From the NCBI GenBank assembly GCA_963693365.1, contig CAVNZM010000013.1, forward strand, positions 4,154,001-4,218,000: a DNA stretch of 64,000 nt, read 5' to 3'. Shown here piece after piece: positions 32,940 to 47,207 of the stretch. The position numbers were made by a program, and so were the translations under genes. The stretch is from Amoebidium appalachense. Lineage: Eukaryota; Ichthyosporea. The notes under the pieces are model-generated. The model made no database searches. It saw only the letters and a list, made by a program, of their open reading frames with translations, and had not been told where the DNA came from. How positions within the stretch are numbered: position 1 is the first letter of the stretch; each line of letters begins with the position of its first letter.

Positions 32940-34154
32940 CCCTATGTTCTGTCTGTGTGTGTGCGCGTAGACTAGGCGTTGTGTTTGCAGTCTTTGCGGG
33001 GGTGTGTGCCAGAGTAGAGCGGGCACACGTGGGAGAAGGGGCAGGGCTGCTTAGCGCAGGACCGACCGTTAATGTGGAAATTCCTGCAGTGCTTCGCGGG
33101 TGGATCCACGGGTCGGGCCGGTTTTGCCGGGCCGGGTTGCGGGCCAGGGCGGTTGGGGGTTGCAGCAGGGGTTTGTCCCCCGCCGGCCTTGTGGGGCGGC
33201 TTGAAGCCGTCAAGACCACAGCCGGGCCTGGGGTACATGGGGCACTGGCAGGCCGCGCTGGGGTGGTCGGGGGAAGCCACAGCGCTGACATGCGTCCGGG
33301 ATGAGCAGAGTGGGTGGCAGGAGGAGATCCTGGTGGAGTTGGGCGAGCAGGTTGGGACACTCGATCGGAGCCCGACCCTGCTGGTGGGCAACGGTACGGG
33401 CGTACACGTCATAGTTGTGGATCTGGGCCCACGGGTATCGGGTGCTGAGGCGAGTGATGTGCTGAGTCCAAAGTACGTCCTTGTCCGTGGGGAGGTCGAG
33501 GTGGTGCTTGGCGGCCGTGTAATGGGTCAAAGCTTGGATCCAAATGACGAGTGAAGGCAGGGGGACGGGTTTGTCATTGCGAAAAGCCTCGATGCTGCCG
33601 TCGTCGGCCATGCGCAGCTGCTGACCTTTCTTGGATGGGGCCAGGAGGGCTGCGGTGGTGAACTTATACAGGTCGACGAAACGATTGGCGCGCAAATCTG
33701 CCAGCACATCCGCGGGGGGAAGCGGCAGTGTGCCCGGCTGAATGTCGCCAGTGTTCTCACCTGTAATGGGGGGGGCGGGCAGGGCAGGTAGGTCCAGGTC
33801 AGGGCCGAGATGCAGCCCCGGGGAAACCTCCCCGGGTGCAGAGGGTGCGGCGGGGGGCGCGGGAGGGTCGCGGTTGGTGAGAGCGGCCAGGACGCCAGCC
33901 ATCTGGGTGCTGATGGCAGTGAGGGCGGCAAGGACGGCGTCTTGAGAAGTCATCGGCGGGGACGGCGGGGCCTGAGGAGGGACTTCAGGAGTAGAGGGGA
34001 GAGTAGCCGGAGGGTCCGTGGTGGTATGGGCATCCGGAGGCGCGCCAGGGCCAGCGGGAGCGTTGGTCAGCCTGTGGCGGAGGTCGCTGCGGGTCAGGCG
34101 CTTAGGTGCCGCGGCAGGGGCGGTGGCTGAGGCCTGGCGCCTTTTCGGCGGCAT
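32940..34154 (-). pseudogene. Gag-like protein of the DIRS-like element
   Basis: The frame starts MPPKRRQASATAPA at 34154 and has a basic N-terminus, a proline-rich linker and a conserved-looking capsid-type region (VDLYKFTTAALLAP, ALTHYTAAKHHLDLPTDKD, YPWAQIHNYDVYARTVAHQ). A frame change near 33260 leads to a C-terminal cysteine/histidine cluster (CRNFHINGRSCAKQPCPFSH, then CPLYSGTHPRKDC) resembling a nucleic-acid-binding zinc finger. It is the first frame of the element, as expected for gag. The frame change and the degenerate neighbours suggest a pseudogene. Confidence 0.65.
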
Positions 34155-34184
34155 GCTGACCGGCGGAGAGAAAGATAGGGAGAA

Positions 34185-34536
34185 TGAAAAGGAATATATA
34201 GCTGTTAGGCTGTGGGTGCTAAACACAGAAGATGTGTTTGCAGCTTGCTGATCTGCTAAAAACTGTCGTGCTTATATACCTAAGCCTACCGATCTGAGCC
34301 AATCAAAATCGATCTAGTGAAATGTGAAATCTGATCCGAGCCAATCAAAACTCGGTCTAGTGATATGTGGAATCTGATGTTTTGATTGGCTAATAGGTGC
34401 CCGTCTGCGGGCAGCCAACCGCGAACTGCTAAAACACGAAATGAAGCCTACATGGTTATGTTGATACCGAACACCCATCCTACGTGTTTACCCAGAAATA
34501 AAATTTATGTCAATAAATTCCACAAATAAAACCTCT
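34185..34536 (-). repeat. Terminal direct repeat of the DIRS-like element (5' copy)
   Basis: This 352-bp copy matches 19547-19898 with only a few substitutions and lies just upstream of the gag-like frame. Direct orientation of the two copies is plain from the sequence. Confidence 0.85.
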
Positions 34537-35011
34537 CTCAAACAGTCTTTTTCTCGCCGCTTCTCGCGCGTTAGTGAGGCCGGTCTAGTGACCAAGACCA
34601 AAGCTTTTGAGTTCAGTGAGCGCTATAGTTAGTCGTGTAGGTCGACTCCCTAGACTTTAGCTATAATAATAGGCCCAGGAACCGCAGATCTTTGAGACCG
34701 GATGTGCTCATGAGTTTTTGCAAAACCCAAGTGGGGTTGTGTTTTGGGGTTGTTTGTGTAGCTATAAGCACCTAGGCACGTCTGAGCATGTACAGCAGCA
34801 ACGTGTGCTGCTCTCTAGTCCTAGTGTGGGCCCCGGCAGCAGTGGTCTGTGCGGGGGCGGCCGGTAAGTTATGTGTGCTCCGAGTAAGCCAGTGGGCGGG
34901 GTAGCACCTGCACCGCTCTATCAACGGGTGCGACGCGTGCGTGCCACGACGAGTGGGCGTGCGGTGGAGCAGCCAAGGACGTGCTCTTCTGGATTAAGTA
35001 TGGCACCACAC
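34537..35011 (+). pseudogene. 5' remnant of a second DIRS-like polyprotein, cut by an LTR element
   Basis: From 34888 to the insertion site a frame is open without stops (ending CGGAAKDVLFWIKYGTTP). It joins in frame to the reverse-transcriptase frame at 38632 once the LTR element 35012-38630 and one CACAC are removed. The part before 34888 has stops in this frame and may be leader DNA of the same element. No start codon could be assigned with confidence. Confidence 0.5.
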
Positions 35012-35490
35012 TGTAAACAGTTGGACTGGTTAGGATAAGGCAGAGTACAACTGAATCAAAAAAAAGACATAGAACGGTTAGAAACGCACACGCGGCCAGG
35101 TTGCTTTACTATGGGCGGACTCAGTCTGTCTCAGACTTCACTGATGTGATCCCCGTACTGGGACGGCTTTGTTATTTAGCCCCCAGGTTTCGGATCAAGG
35201 CCCAGGATTGGTTCATCCGCGGCCAGCGCGGGTGGCAACATGCCATTCGTGATTCTGGTGCGGTCCGAGCCAGTCAGACCTTTGTCCTATTTATGCAAAC
35301 CTCTTATTGGTTCACTTCGTTTATGTGGTATGCAGCGGAAGAACCATATATGGTTCACTTCTTAGGTCAGAGTGATTCCGATTGGTGCCGACATAATATT
35401 TATGTGACATTCATGACAAAGCACGAATCGTGTGCTAGTACATCACATTCTTTAGTAAACATGTACAGTTCATGTGTACAGTTGTTTACA
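35012..35490 (-). repeat. LTR of the pol-less element (3' copy)
   Basis: The 479-bp repeat is nearly identical to 38146-38630; differences include small changes near 35345-35370. The termini are TGTAAACA and TGTTTACA. A short open frame inside both copies is coincidental. Confidence 0.88.
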
Positions 35491-38145
35491 CTCCCCCCCT
35501 TTTCGGGAGCCTGGTGGTGTCGTTAGACAAGCAAACCACCAGGCTGAGAGGCGATAAACAACCTTCAGCGAGAATTCTTGTGTGTGCCGAGCTGCTGGAC
35601 AGAACAGAGCAAGGACGGTGGAATAGACTGTGCACGTCTATGAGCACTTCTTCATTTGCCAAAACACAAATTCATGCAGCATTCTTCTGTGTTTTCATTT
35701 TCGTGGCGAAGATTGTTGCAGAGTGTGCGTGCGAATTGTTCGCTTCGTCTCTGTGCTTGGCTTTTTCTGTAGAAGTAATATTTTCCTTTTTAGGTGTTTT
35801 TCCTTTTTAGGAAACTCCCGCAGATTCGTTTTCAATTGCGAGTAATTTAGTTGGGTGGATGAATGATCATACCAAACATTCGATAATGAATATAACTCAA
35901 GCCTTAGGTCACTTCGTAGCTCAGGTAGTGGTGGATAGCTTCAAGGCTGAGCCACTGCTCCTTATCCCGGTTCTACCTTAAGACTGTAAGGCGAGTCACC
36001 ATGGCCGGAAAAGCCACTTCCGAAGTTCATGAACAAAGAGCACTTCTTTCCTTTTAACCCTGCATCATCGGAGCCGGGAATAACATGTCATTGAATAAAA
36101 ATACCCTAAGTGTTCTTCGTTGGGCGACATAAAGAAATATATCAGCCCTGTCAGAACCAGTAAAAACCCGGTTCATAATTCATAAGAAGAGGGTAGGCAA
36201 AGCAAGCCTTCTTCAGAAAACACATGCTTCCATTCGTGAGCAGTTTTCGTATCCCATTTGCTAGCCATTTTCGTTGAGCAGGGGGATTCCAGGCATAATA
36301 CATTCTTCTGGAGGCTTGGCCTAAAAAGAAAAGTCGTCGCAGTCGCCCTTTCTTTTGTTACAGTAAGCAACTTCGTGAGTGCTTTTCGTGTTTTCATATC
36401 CTCCAGTGCAGGTCTGGATGGTGCCCCATCCTCTGCTTCATTTGTACTACTAGTAGGTGGCCCTACTGTAGGTTCTGTTCGTTGTGTGGAATACCAAAAC
36501 CATTCGTATTCGTGGAACTGCTTTGTGCTGTGCTTTCTTTCGTGTTGGTGCTCATAAAGTTACCCCGTTCACACACCCTACTTCTTACATACATTAGATG
36601 TAAGTAGCTGCCTGGTGAGTGTGTGGTTCGTGTTCATTGGGCTCTTCCGTTGCTTCCTGAGAAGAGTATTTCGTTTTAGCAGAGGCACCCAATAAGCCAG
36701 CTTGCTGGGTTGTCTCCCGCCTGTGCCCATTGGTGGGGTCTGTACGTGCTAAAGGGTTACAGTGTCATCGGGTTTTGCAAGGGAATAACACGGCCATCTC
36801 CGTACCAAGGCCAAGGTCACATGATGGTTCACACGTTGTGTTAAACAACAACACCTTGCATTCGTATTCGTCCCGCAACCACACTTTCTTCACTAGTGAC
36901 GGGGGGTATTCTTTATTCGAAAGGCTTCCAGCCAAAATACTGACACTGTATGCTGGTGTTGTGGGGGAACGGTGCCCATACCACATTCTTTTATTCTGGT
37001 GGGGTTGTGCAGGCAGCAATTTTTATATTTTTGTAAGGCTCGACAGTATAATTCGTATGTTACAGTATTGCCACAGACTAGCAAGTACCATTAAATTCGT
37101 ACCCCACACCTTCGTTCAAAGTTTGTCTTTCACATGCACGAACAAAAGTTCTGCATCGACTTTATTAACAACATGCCTTCTTTGCACCAAGAGTGCAAAT
37201 TTGTTAGGGCGTGGCACCAGGAAGCCTTAGGGCCGCCATACATGAGGCATATGTTCGTAATGTGTTTAGGCATGCCAGCATACATTCATGCGCATGTTGT
37301 GCATCCTGTGCGCTAAACTATGGGGCATGCTGTATTCGAAAACAGCAAGAAATTCGAAGCATGCATGCAAAACTACTATCACAGCACCTTATGTCCTCAA
37401 TGCTAATTATTAGGAACAGCGACTATCTTCTTCTTTGAATGCATTCGTGCTGAAAGTGGCCGTGCATCTGGGTTGCGAGTGTGGACGTGCACGCGGTGGC
37501 ATGCATATATGGACACGATGACAGTGTGCAATAGCGCAATGCACGCAAGGGCAACGGTTTTCTTTTTTTTCGTAAGATAGAGGGGGCTGCGTGCATTGCA
37601 ACCCAAGCAGTGTTGTGCATTCGTTCATTCATTTTCGCATTTCCATTTCATTTTGCTTTCGTTTTTCGTTTTTCGTCGTTTGATAACTTCGTTAATTCGT
37701 TTTGTTTTCGTGTTGCATTCATTTCGTATTTCCTCTATGCATTCGTTTGTCGTTAATTCTTTATTTCGTTGTGTATTCGCGATGGTTCGTTTTTCGTTGG
37801 TTCATTGCTTCGTTAGTAATTCTTTAATCGTTTGTTCGTGTATTCGTTGTTTCGTTGTGTATTCGTTTTTCTTCACGTTTTTTATGTGTCGTAGTGGATT
37901 TTCATGCTTTCAATTATTTCCGTGTTCTTAGAGGTGGGCTGGCCACTTCAAACTTGTCGGTGTGTATGTATTAGAGTCTAAGCCGGACAAGAAAAGATGT
38001 GTCTATCATAGTGGTAAAAAGGATTGTGATCGGCCATGGCAGATTCTTGGGGTAAATTATGAAAGATGTGAGATTCTTGAACTGATTGAAAGATGTGAGA
38101 TTGAATTTCGAAGGATGCGAGATTCTTGAACTGCGCGGTCGTCAA
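35491..38145. other. Interior of the pol-less LTR element
   Basis: No gene was recognised in this 2.65 kb. It is AT-richer than the flanks, with many TTCG-containing stretches (notably 37640-37880). A short minus-strand frame at about 36173-36397 (SPCSTKMASKWDTKTAHEW) looks protein-like but is isolated. Confidence 0.6.
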
Positions 38146-38630
38146 TGTAAACAGTTGGACTGGTTAGGATAAGGCAGAGTACAACTGAATCAAAATAAAG
38201 ACATAGAACGGGTAGAAAGGCACACGCGGCCAGGTTGCTTTACTATGGGCGGACTCAGTCTGTCTCAGACTTCACTGATGTGATCCCCGTACTGGGACGG
38301 CTTTGTTATATAGCCCCCAGGTTTCGGATCAAGGCCCAGGATTGGTTCATCCGCGGCCAGCGCGGGTGGCAACATGCCATTCGTGATTCTGGTGCGGTCC
38401 GAGCCAGTCAGACCTTTGTCCTATTTATGCAAACCTCTTATTGGTTCACTTCGTTTATGTAGTATGCAGCGGAAGAACCATATATGGTTCACTAGTACTT
38501 CTGAGGTCAGAGTGATTCCGATTGGTGCCGACATAATATTTATGTGACATTCATGACAAAGCACGAATCGTGTGCTAGTACATCACATTCTTTAGTAAAC
38601 ATGTACAGTTCATGTGTACAGTTGTTTACA
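38146..38630 (-). repeat. LTR of the pol-less element (5' copy)
   Basis: The 485-bp repeat is nearly identical to 35012-35490 and is followed by the CACAC target duplication at 38631-38635. Confidence 0.88.
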
Positions 38631-40330
38631 CACACCCGAATGGTGCGCTGGGCCGCCACCTCCCCACACAGACTTGGGGAGGTGCCTATTCTTGGGCGAA
38701 GTTTCGGAGGAGGAGGCGTTGGTGGAAGTTGCGTGTTTAGTGGGTAGGGGCGCACTTGAACCCATCGACGAGTCCAGGAAGCATTGCGTGTCGACCACGT
38801 TTGGGGTGCGGAAACCAAACGGTAAAGTGCGGCTTATAATCGACATGATGCGCCCAGTGAATGAGTATGCCGTACAGCCGGGCCTCAAGTACGAGACGCT
38901 CAGTAACCTGCAGGTCATTGCTTAGCCAGGTGACCATGGCTTCAGTTTCGACCTGGAGGACGGCTACTTTGCGCTGGCAATTGCGCCACGGTGGCGTAAA
39001 TATTTTCAGGAAGTTCGGGTTGGCGGCCAGCTGTATCAGTACACTGTGCTGCCTTTCGGCTATTCCCTCAGCCCATACTACTTCGCGCGGCTCATGAAGG
39101 AGTTCGGTCGGCGTCTTCACCGGCGCGGTGATCGCACGTTAGCGTTCTTGGACGACTGGTTGGTCGTCGAACGGCCGCTAAAGGCGCTGCAAACTCGCGG
39201 TGTTGTTGAGGGGGAGCTCGAGGCAACGGGCCTGAGCCGAAATACGGAGAAGTGCCAGTGGGAGCCCACCGACCATCTCGACCATCTAGGCAACCATGTC
39301 AACCTTGCCGCAGGTGTGTTGGCCCCTACCGCCACCTCTATGGAGAAGCTGGTGGAGGAGACCAAGCGGGTGATGGCCAAGGCTCGCAAGGGCAAGCGAT
39401 GGGTGGAAAAGAAGCAAGTCGCCCGGTGGTTGGGGGTGGTCATGAGTCTGCGGGCTGCCACTCCCCACTGGCACGTGCTGACGTTGGTGCGGCCAGTGTA
39501 TGCCGCCCTACGCGGGGGAAATTGGCGCAGTTTTGTTTGGCTTTCGGGGCGTCAGTTACGGATTATCGGTCGGACCCCCCAGTTCATTGGCCGGTTGCCT
39601 CGGGTGGAGATATGGCCCAACCCGGTCACGGCTACGCTCATCACGGATGCCGCCACCACAGACGGCTGGGGGGCCGTGCTTCATATGGCGGGACCCGCTG
39701 CCCCTGCGCTTGAGGCGGCGGGCAGGTGGGCAGCCGACGACGCTCCGCGGGCGGCGGCGATTGCGGAGTGTGAGGGCCTGTTGGAGGCCTATTAGAGCCC
39801 TGCTATGCAGGAAGCCCTCCGTGGGCAGCGGGTGCAGTGGCAAGCCGATGCCCAGGCGGCCCTTGGGGCCGTGCGGAAAAAGGGCAGCGGCAGCCCCTCG
39901 ATGCAGTGCATTCTGTGGCAGCTTCTGCAGTTGTGCCTCGACCACGGGTTGCCTTGGCCACAGGAAGCTCAACGACCGAGCAGATTGGCTGTCGAGGGTG
40001 GACCTCCGGCACAAATGGCAAGTCACGCCGGAGGCAGTCGAGCGGGTGGAGTGGCTGCTGGGCATGCAGCCCGAAGTCGATCGGTTTGTCACCCACTCGG
40101 CAGTGAAGGCCGAGTTTAATGTGTGGGCCCAGGCAGGGGCCCCCGGTGGGATGGCAGACGGGTTGGCGGTACCGTGGACGGCACCAAGCTGGTGGGCGCC
40201 TCCGTTCCCGCTGATTAAGCAAACGGTGGCCAAGCTGCAGCGGGAAGGTGCAGCGGGCATCCTCGTCGTTCCAGTGTGGGATACGGCGTCGTGGTGGCCG
40301 GGGGATGGGCATGAGGAATGCTTTAGAGCA
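38631..40330 (+). pseudogene. Reverse transcriptase-RNase H of a second DIRS-like element, broken
   Basis: In one frame from the LTR junction: TTFGVRKPNGKVRLIID, FSFDLEDGYFALAIAPRW (first catalytic Asp), LPFGYSLSPYYFARLMKEFG, FLDDWLVVERP (catalytic DD near 39150), LDHLGNHVNLAAG, then RNase H with LITDAATTDGWGAVLH and an AIAECEGLLEAY box. TAG codons interrupt at 38923-38925 and 39793-39795, and both frames resume immediately. A one-base shift near 39955-39965 leads into NDRADWLSRVDLRHKW and VDRFVTHSAVKAEFN, the segment that follows RNase H in DIRS/PAT-type elements. The match ends near 40330, before any recombinase, so the 3' end is missing. The protein once copied element RNA into DNA. It is separate from and opposite in strand to the element at 19547-34536. 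Confidence 0.8.
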
Positions 40331-43490
<3,160 letters not shown>

Positions 43491-43665
43491 TCAATGTCTT
43501 GGCCCCAGGGGGACAGGACACTTTCCCAATACCTCCCTCTCTAGTCTTCTAGCAAGCCACCTGTCACCCTTTCTGATTGCAAGGTTACGCAGCCATCCAA
43601 GAAGTAGACCGGATCCGAGTTCGATTTTACCGAGTAGAGCTGCCTTGCGGGCAACACTGTATGTG

Positions 43666-43732
<67 letters not shown>

Positions 43733-43937
43733 ATGCGCGCATGTTAGAGGGGGGGGAGGGGGGAGCAGGGGGAGAGGAGAAATACGGGGGTATGAATAAT
43801 GGTAATTGGGGCATGGTATCTTCTTCCCCCCCCCCCCGCCCCACCTTTGTCCTCCCCTCCACACACACAGACACACACACACACACACAACACACACACA
43901 CACACACCACCTACAAAACAAGCCCCCTCTCTCCGTC

Positions 43938-43968
<31 letters not shown>

Positions 43969-45374
43969 CACTTACACAACCAGCCCCCCTCTCCCCCCCC
44001 CCCCCCCCCCCCCAACACACACACACACAGACAGACACACAAGGGGGACAAAAAATTGGGAGGGGGGGGGGGGGGGGATAACCGGGGGGGGGGGGGGGGG
44101 GGGGGGACCAGGTGCAAAAGCACAACCAGCAAAGTAAAGGTTGTGTCCATGACTGCGTGTGTGGGGATGTGTATTTGCACGTGTGTATCCTCGTGCCTGC
44201 GCCCACCTCCTCGTTCTGTCGTAGCGCATGTACTGGTACGATGCCAGGGCGGCCTGGATGTCGTACTCTTTGGCCTGCAGGCACTCGGCTAGCACTAGGC
44301 CATCCTCCATCGCCATGTTGGCCCCCTAGAGATTGAATTGGTTAGAAAGTATGAACACTTTAAAGGGGGTTTCTTTTAGGCCGATTAATTGTCCCCATTC
44401 CAGCACATCCGGGTCAAGCCATTTGCTCAGCATATAAATCATGAAATGAACTGCAACCTTATTCCTAACGCTTTATTATTATTCTTACTTTATGTATTTT
44501 TATTTTTTCTCCCTTCCCTTTCTTTTTTGTTGTATTTTGGCGCATCTGTACGGGCTGCCGGATGGTGCGCAGCTGATGCGCTGCACGCCAATCATATAGC
44601 TAGAATCCCCTCTGACCCGACCCGGCTCGAAATGCTAAAAGAAACCCTTTTTAAACGACCAACTAAATTCAGCCAGTAAAAATCTAATTGCTTGGTTTTT
44701 ATGGCGGCCAATCATGCGTAAGCGGGAAATATAACTGACTGATGAACTGATTCGTGGGGTATCAGTTGCCCAACTCTTTGGCCTGCAGGCACCCACCTGT
44801 GTGCATGTGTGTGAGTGTGTAAGTGTGTGATTGTGTGTGTGTGTTTGTGTGTGTGTGCATGCGTGCGTGCGTGCGTGTGCGCGTGTGTGCTGGCGTGTGC
44901 GTGTGTACGAGTAAAAGGTAGAAGGGAAGAGGGCCGGGAGTTAGGAGGGGGGGGCAGTTATTACCTGAGCGGCATAAGGCAGGGTAGCATGGCATGCATC
45001 GCCCAGCAGGGCTATGCGCCCAATGTGCCACGTGGGCTTGGTGACCCGGTAGAACAGCCCAAAGTGGATCACTTGCTCCACACTGGTCCGAAGAACCAGC
45101 TCCATCGCTGGGTGTCTGGGGGGGGTGACAGGGAGGGTCGGTGGGTCGGGGGAGGACGGGAGGAAGGGGGTGGAGAAGGGGGAGGAGGAGTAGAAAGGGG
45201 GGCAGGGGGGAGGGGGGAAGGGGGGGAGGGAGTTAAGGAGCGGGGAGGAGGGTGGGATCGCAAAGGGAGGGTGGGGGAGAGAGGGTGTAGGGAGAAAGAA
45301 CGCGAGCAAGGGAGGATGTAAGGGATGGAAGAGGGAGGGAGGCCGGGAGGGAGGTGGGGGGGGTAGGAAGGCGG

Positions 45375-45410
<36 letters not shown>

Positions 45411-46552
45411 AGGATACGAGGGAGGGAGAGAGCGGAGAGTAAGTGAGGAAAAAGAGAGGGAGGAAGGAGAGGGGGAGGGGGGGGGGGGGGGGGGGTGGGG
45501 AGGGGGAGAGAAGAGAGTGAGTGGAGTACAGTGGGTTCTGTGGAGGACTACAAGCAAACATGATGCCCGGGCAAAAGGGGAGGGACGAGCTTAGGCGTGG
45601 GGAGGACGGTGGGGTAGGTGGGGGTGGTGTGTGTGTGTGTGTGTGTGGGAGGGGGGGGGGGGGGGGGGGGTCAGGGCATTATGGGAGGAGAGGAAAGCGT
45701 TGGAAAAGATGAAAAACACGTGGTAGGCAGGGCAGGGGTGACCGGAACCATGCTTGGACAACGGGCAGGGGGAAACGGGGGGGGGGGGGGGGGGGGGGGG
45801 GAGAAGCGGGAGGGCGGAGGGGAGGGAGGTGGGTTAAATGCATTTTAGAAAACGAAGTGCACATCGATAAAGAACAACATTATCCAGAGTGCAAACCACA
45901 CACAAAGAGTAAAAATCGTAAGCAAGGCCCATCCTCAGGGGGAGCGGTTGGAGGGGGGAGGGGGAGGGAGGGGGCCGGGCAAGGGGGGGAGGGAGAAGTT
46001 TCAAGCCCTTACTCTCCATGGAACAATCCAGCCACATGGTCCTCCAGGGTGTGAAATTCCTGGTCTGCGTCCCACTCGGTGTGGTCCGGTGCCTCGGTGC
46101 TATGGTAGGCTAGGCCCCACACCCGACCATTGGGGCCACACGGCATGGTGAATAGGCTGTGACCCTCACCAAATACCTGGTGTGTGTGTGTGGGTGTGTT
46201 TTTGTGTGTGGGGGGGGGGGGAGGGGGCGGGGGGTGGAGAAAATCCATAGAGGGTTGGAAATATGGAGGAGCCACCAAAGGATAAAATATAAAGAGTCAC
46301 AAAAAGGTAAACCCCCCCGAAATCCCATTATAAAAGAGAAGAAACAAGAAATGTGCAGGCAGAAGAGACACACGAACAAGGGGGGAGGAGGGGGGGGATT
46401 GGGAGGGGGGGAGAGGGGGGGGGGGGGGGTTAGAAGATGCCCTTGGGTGTTTGAGTTGGCCTATTTAACCCGAGTCCTATTTTTATGTGGGGGAAGGGGG
46501 GGGGGGGGAGGGGGAGGAAGGGGAGAGGGAAGGGGGGTAGGATAGACTGCGG

Positions 46553-46584
<32 letters not shown>

Positions 46585-46664
46585 AGGTGAGAGGGGAGAA
46601 GGGCCGGAGGGATAGGGAGGGAGGGGGAGGACGGAGTGAGGGATGAAGCAGAGAGGCAGGAGGA

Positions 46665-46700
<36 letters not shown>

Positions 46701-47023
46701 TTCACATCCTGTACCTGCAATAGTTGATTTGGTGTTGCCAGCAGAGGGTTCTTAAAGTCATAGGGGTCAGACACGATGGTACCGTACCACATGTTGTTGT
46801 TTGCATACAGGGGGGGGTATCTTGAGCCCACCAAACATCAGCTTGGCTACAGTCGAGTTGACACCGTCACTGTGTGTGTGGGGGGGGGGGGAGGGGAGGG
46901 GGGGGAGGGGGAGGGGGGAGGGGGGGGGGGGGGAGCGGAGGGGAGGGGGAAGGAGTGTAATTGTGTGTTTGTGTGTGCGGGTGTGTGTGTGGGGGGGGGG
47001 GGGGGGGGGGGGGGGGGGTAGTT

Positions 47024-47079
<56 letters not shown>

Positions 47080-47149
47080 ATGTGTGTGCGTGTGTGTGTG
47101 TGCATGTGTGCGCTGTGTGTGTATGTGTGTGCGTGTGTGCGTGTGTGCG

Positions 47150-47207
<58 letters not shown>

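Larger units (their letters stand above)
19547..34536 (-). mobile_element. DIRS-type (tyrosine recombinase) retrotransposon, degenerate and split by a DNA transposon
   Basis: On the minus strand the element reads: terminal repeat (34536-34185), gag-like frame, reverse transcriptase, RNase H, tyrosine recombinase, second terminal repeat (19898-19547). The two 352-bp repeats are in direct orientation and nearly identical, which fits split-direct-repeat families (PAT/Ngaro type) better than DIRS-1, whose repeats are inverted. The body is cut inside the RT/RNase H region by the CACTA-like insertion 21652-31364. Removing that insertion and one GGA restores continuity between the segment ending at 31365 and the segment starting at 21651. 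Several frameshifts and stops are present, so the element is dead. Total length without the nested insertions is about 5.3 kb. Confidence 0.75.
35012..38630 (-). mobile_element. LTR retrotransposon without recognisable pol (LARD/TRIM-like)
   Basis: Two near-identical LTRs (35012-35490 and 38146-38630) start TGTAAACA and end TGTTTACA, a perfect 8-bp inverted terminus with TG...CA ends. CACAC precedes the first LTR (35007-35011) and follows the second (38631-38635), a perfect 5-bp target duplication. A strong polypurine tract (GAAAAGGGGGGGAG on the minus strand) abuts the LTR at 35491-35504, so the sense strand is minus. The 2.65-kb interior has no reverse transcriptase, integrase or gag that I can recognise, only short frames, so the element is non-autonomous. 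It interrupts the second DIRS-like coding frame. Confidence 0.85.

Noticed and set aside
35101-35526. Open frame shared by two loci (also at 38235), at first taken for a duplicated gene
   Set aside because: Both copies lie inside the LTRs of the 35012-38630 element; the frame is short, ends differently and has no domain.
35917-35990. tRNA-like segment (GTAGCTCAGGTAGTGG and GGTTCTACC)
   Set aside because: It resembles A and B boxes, but no acceptor stem or consistent cloverleaf could be drawn by eye.
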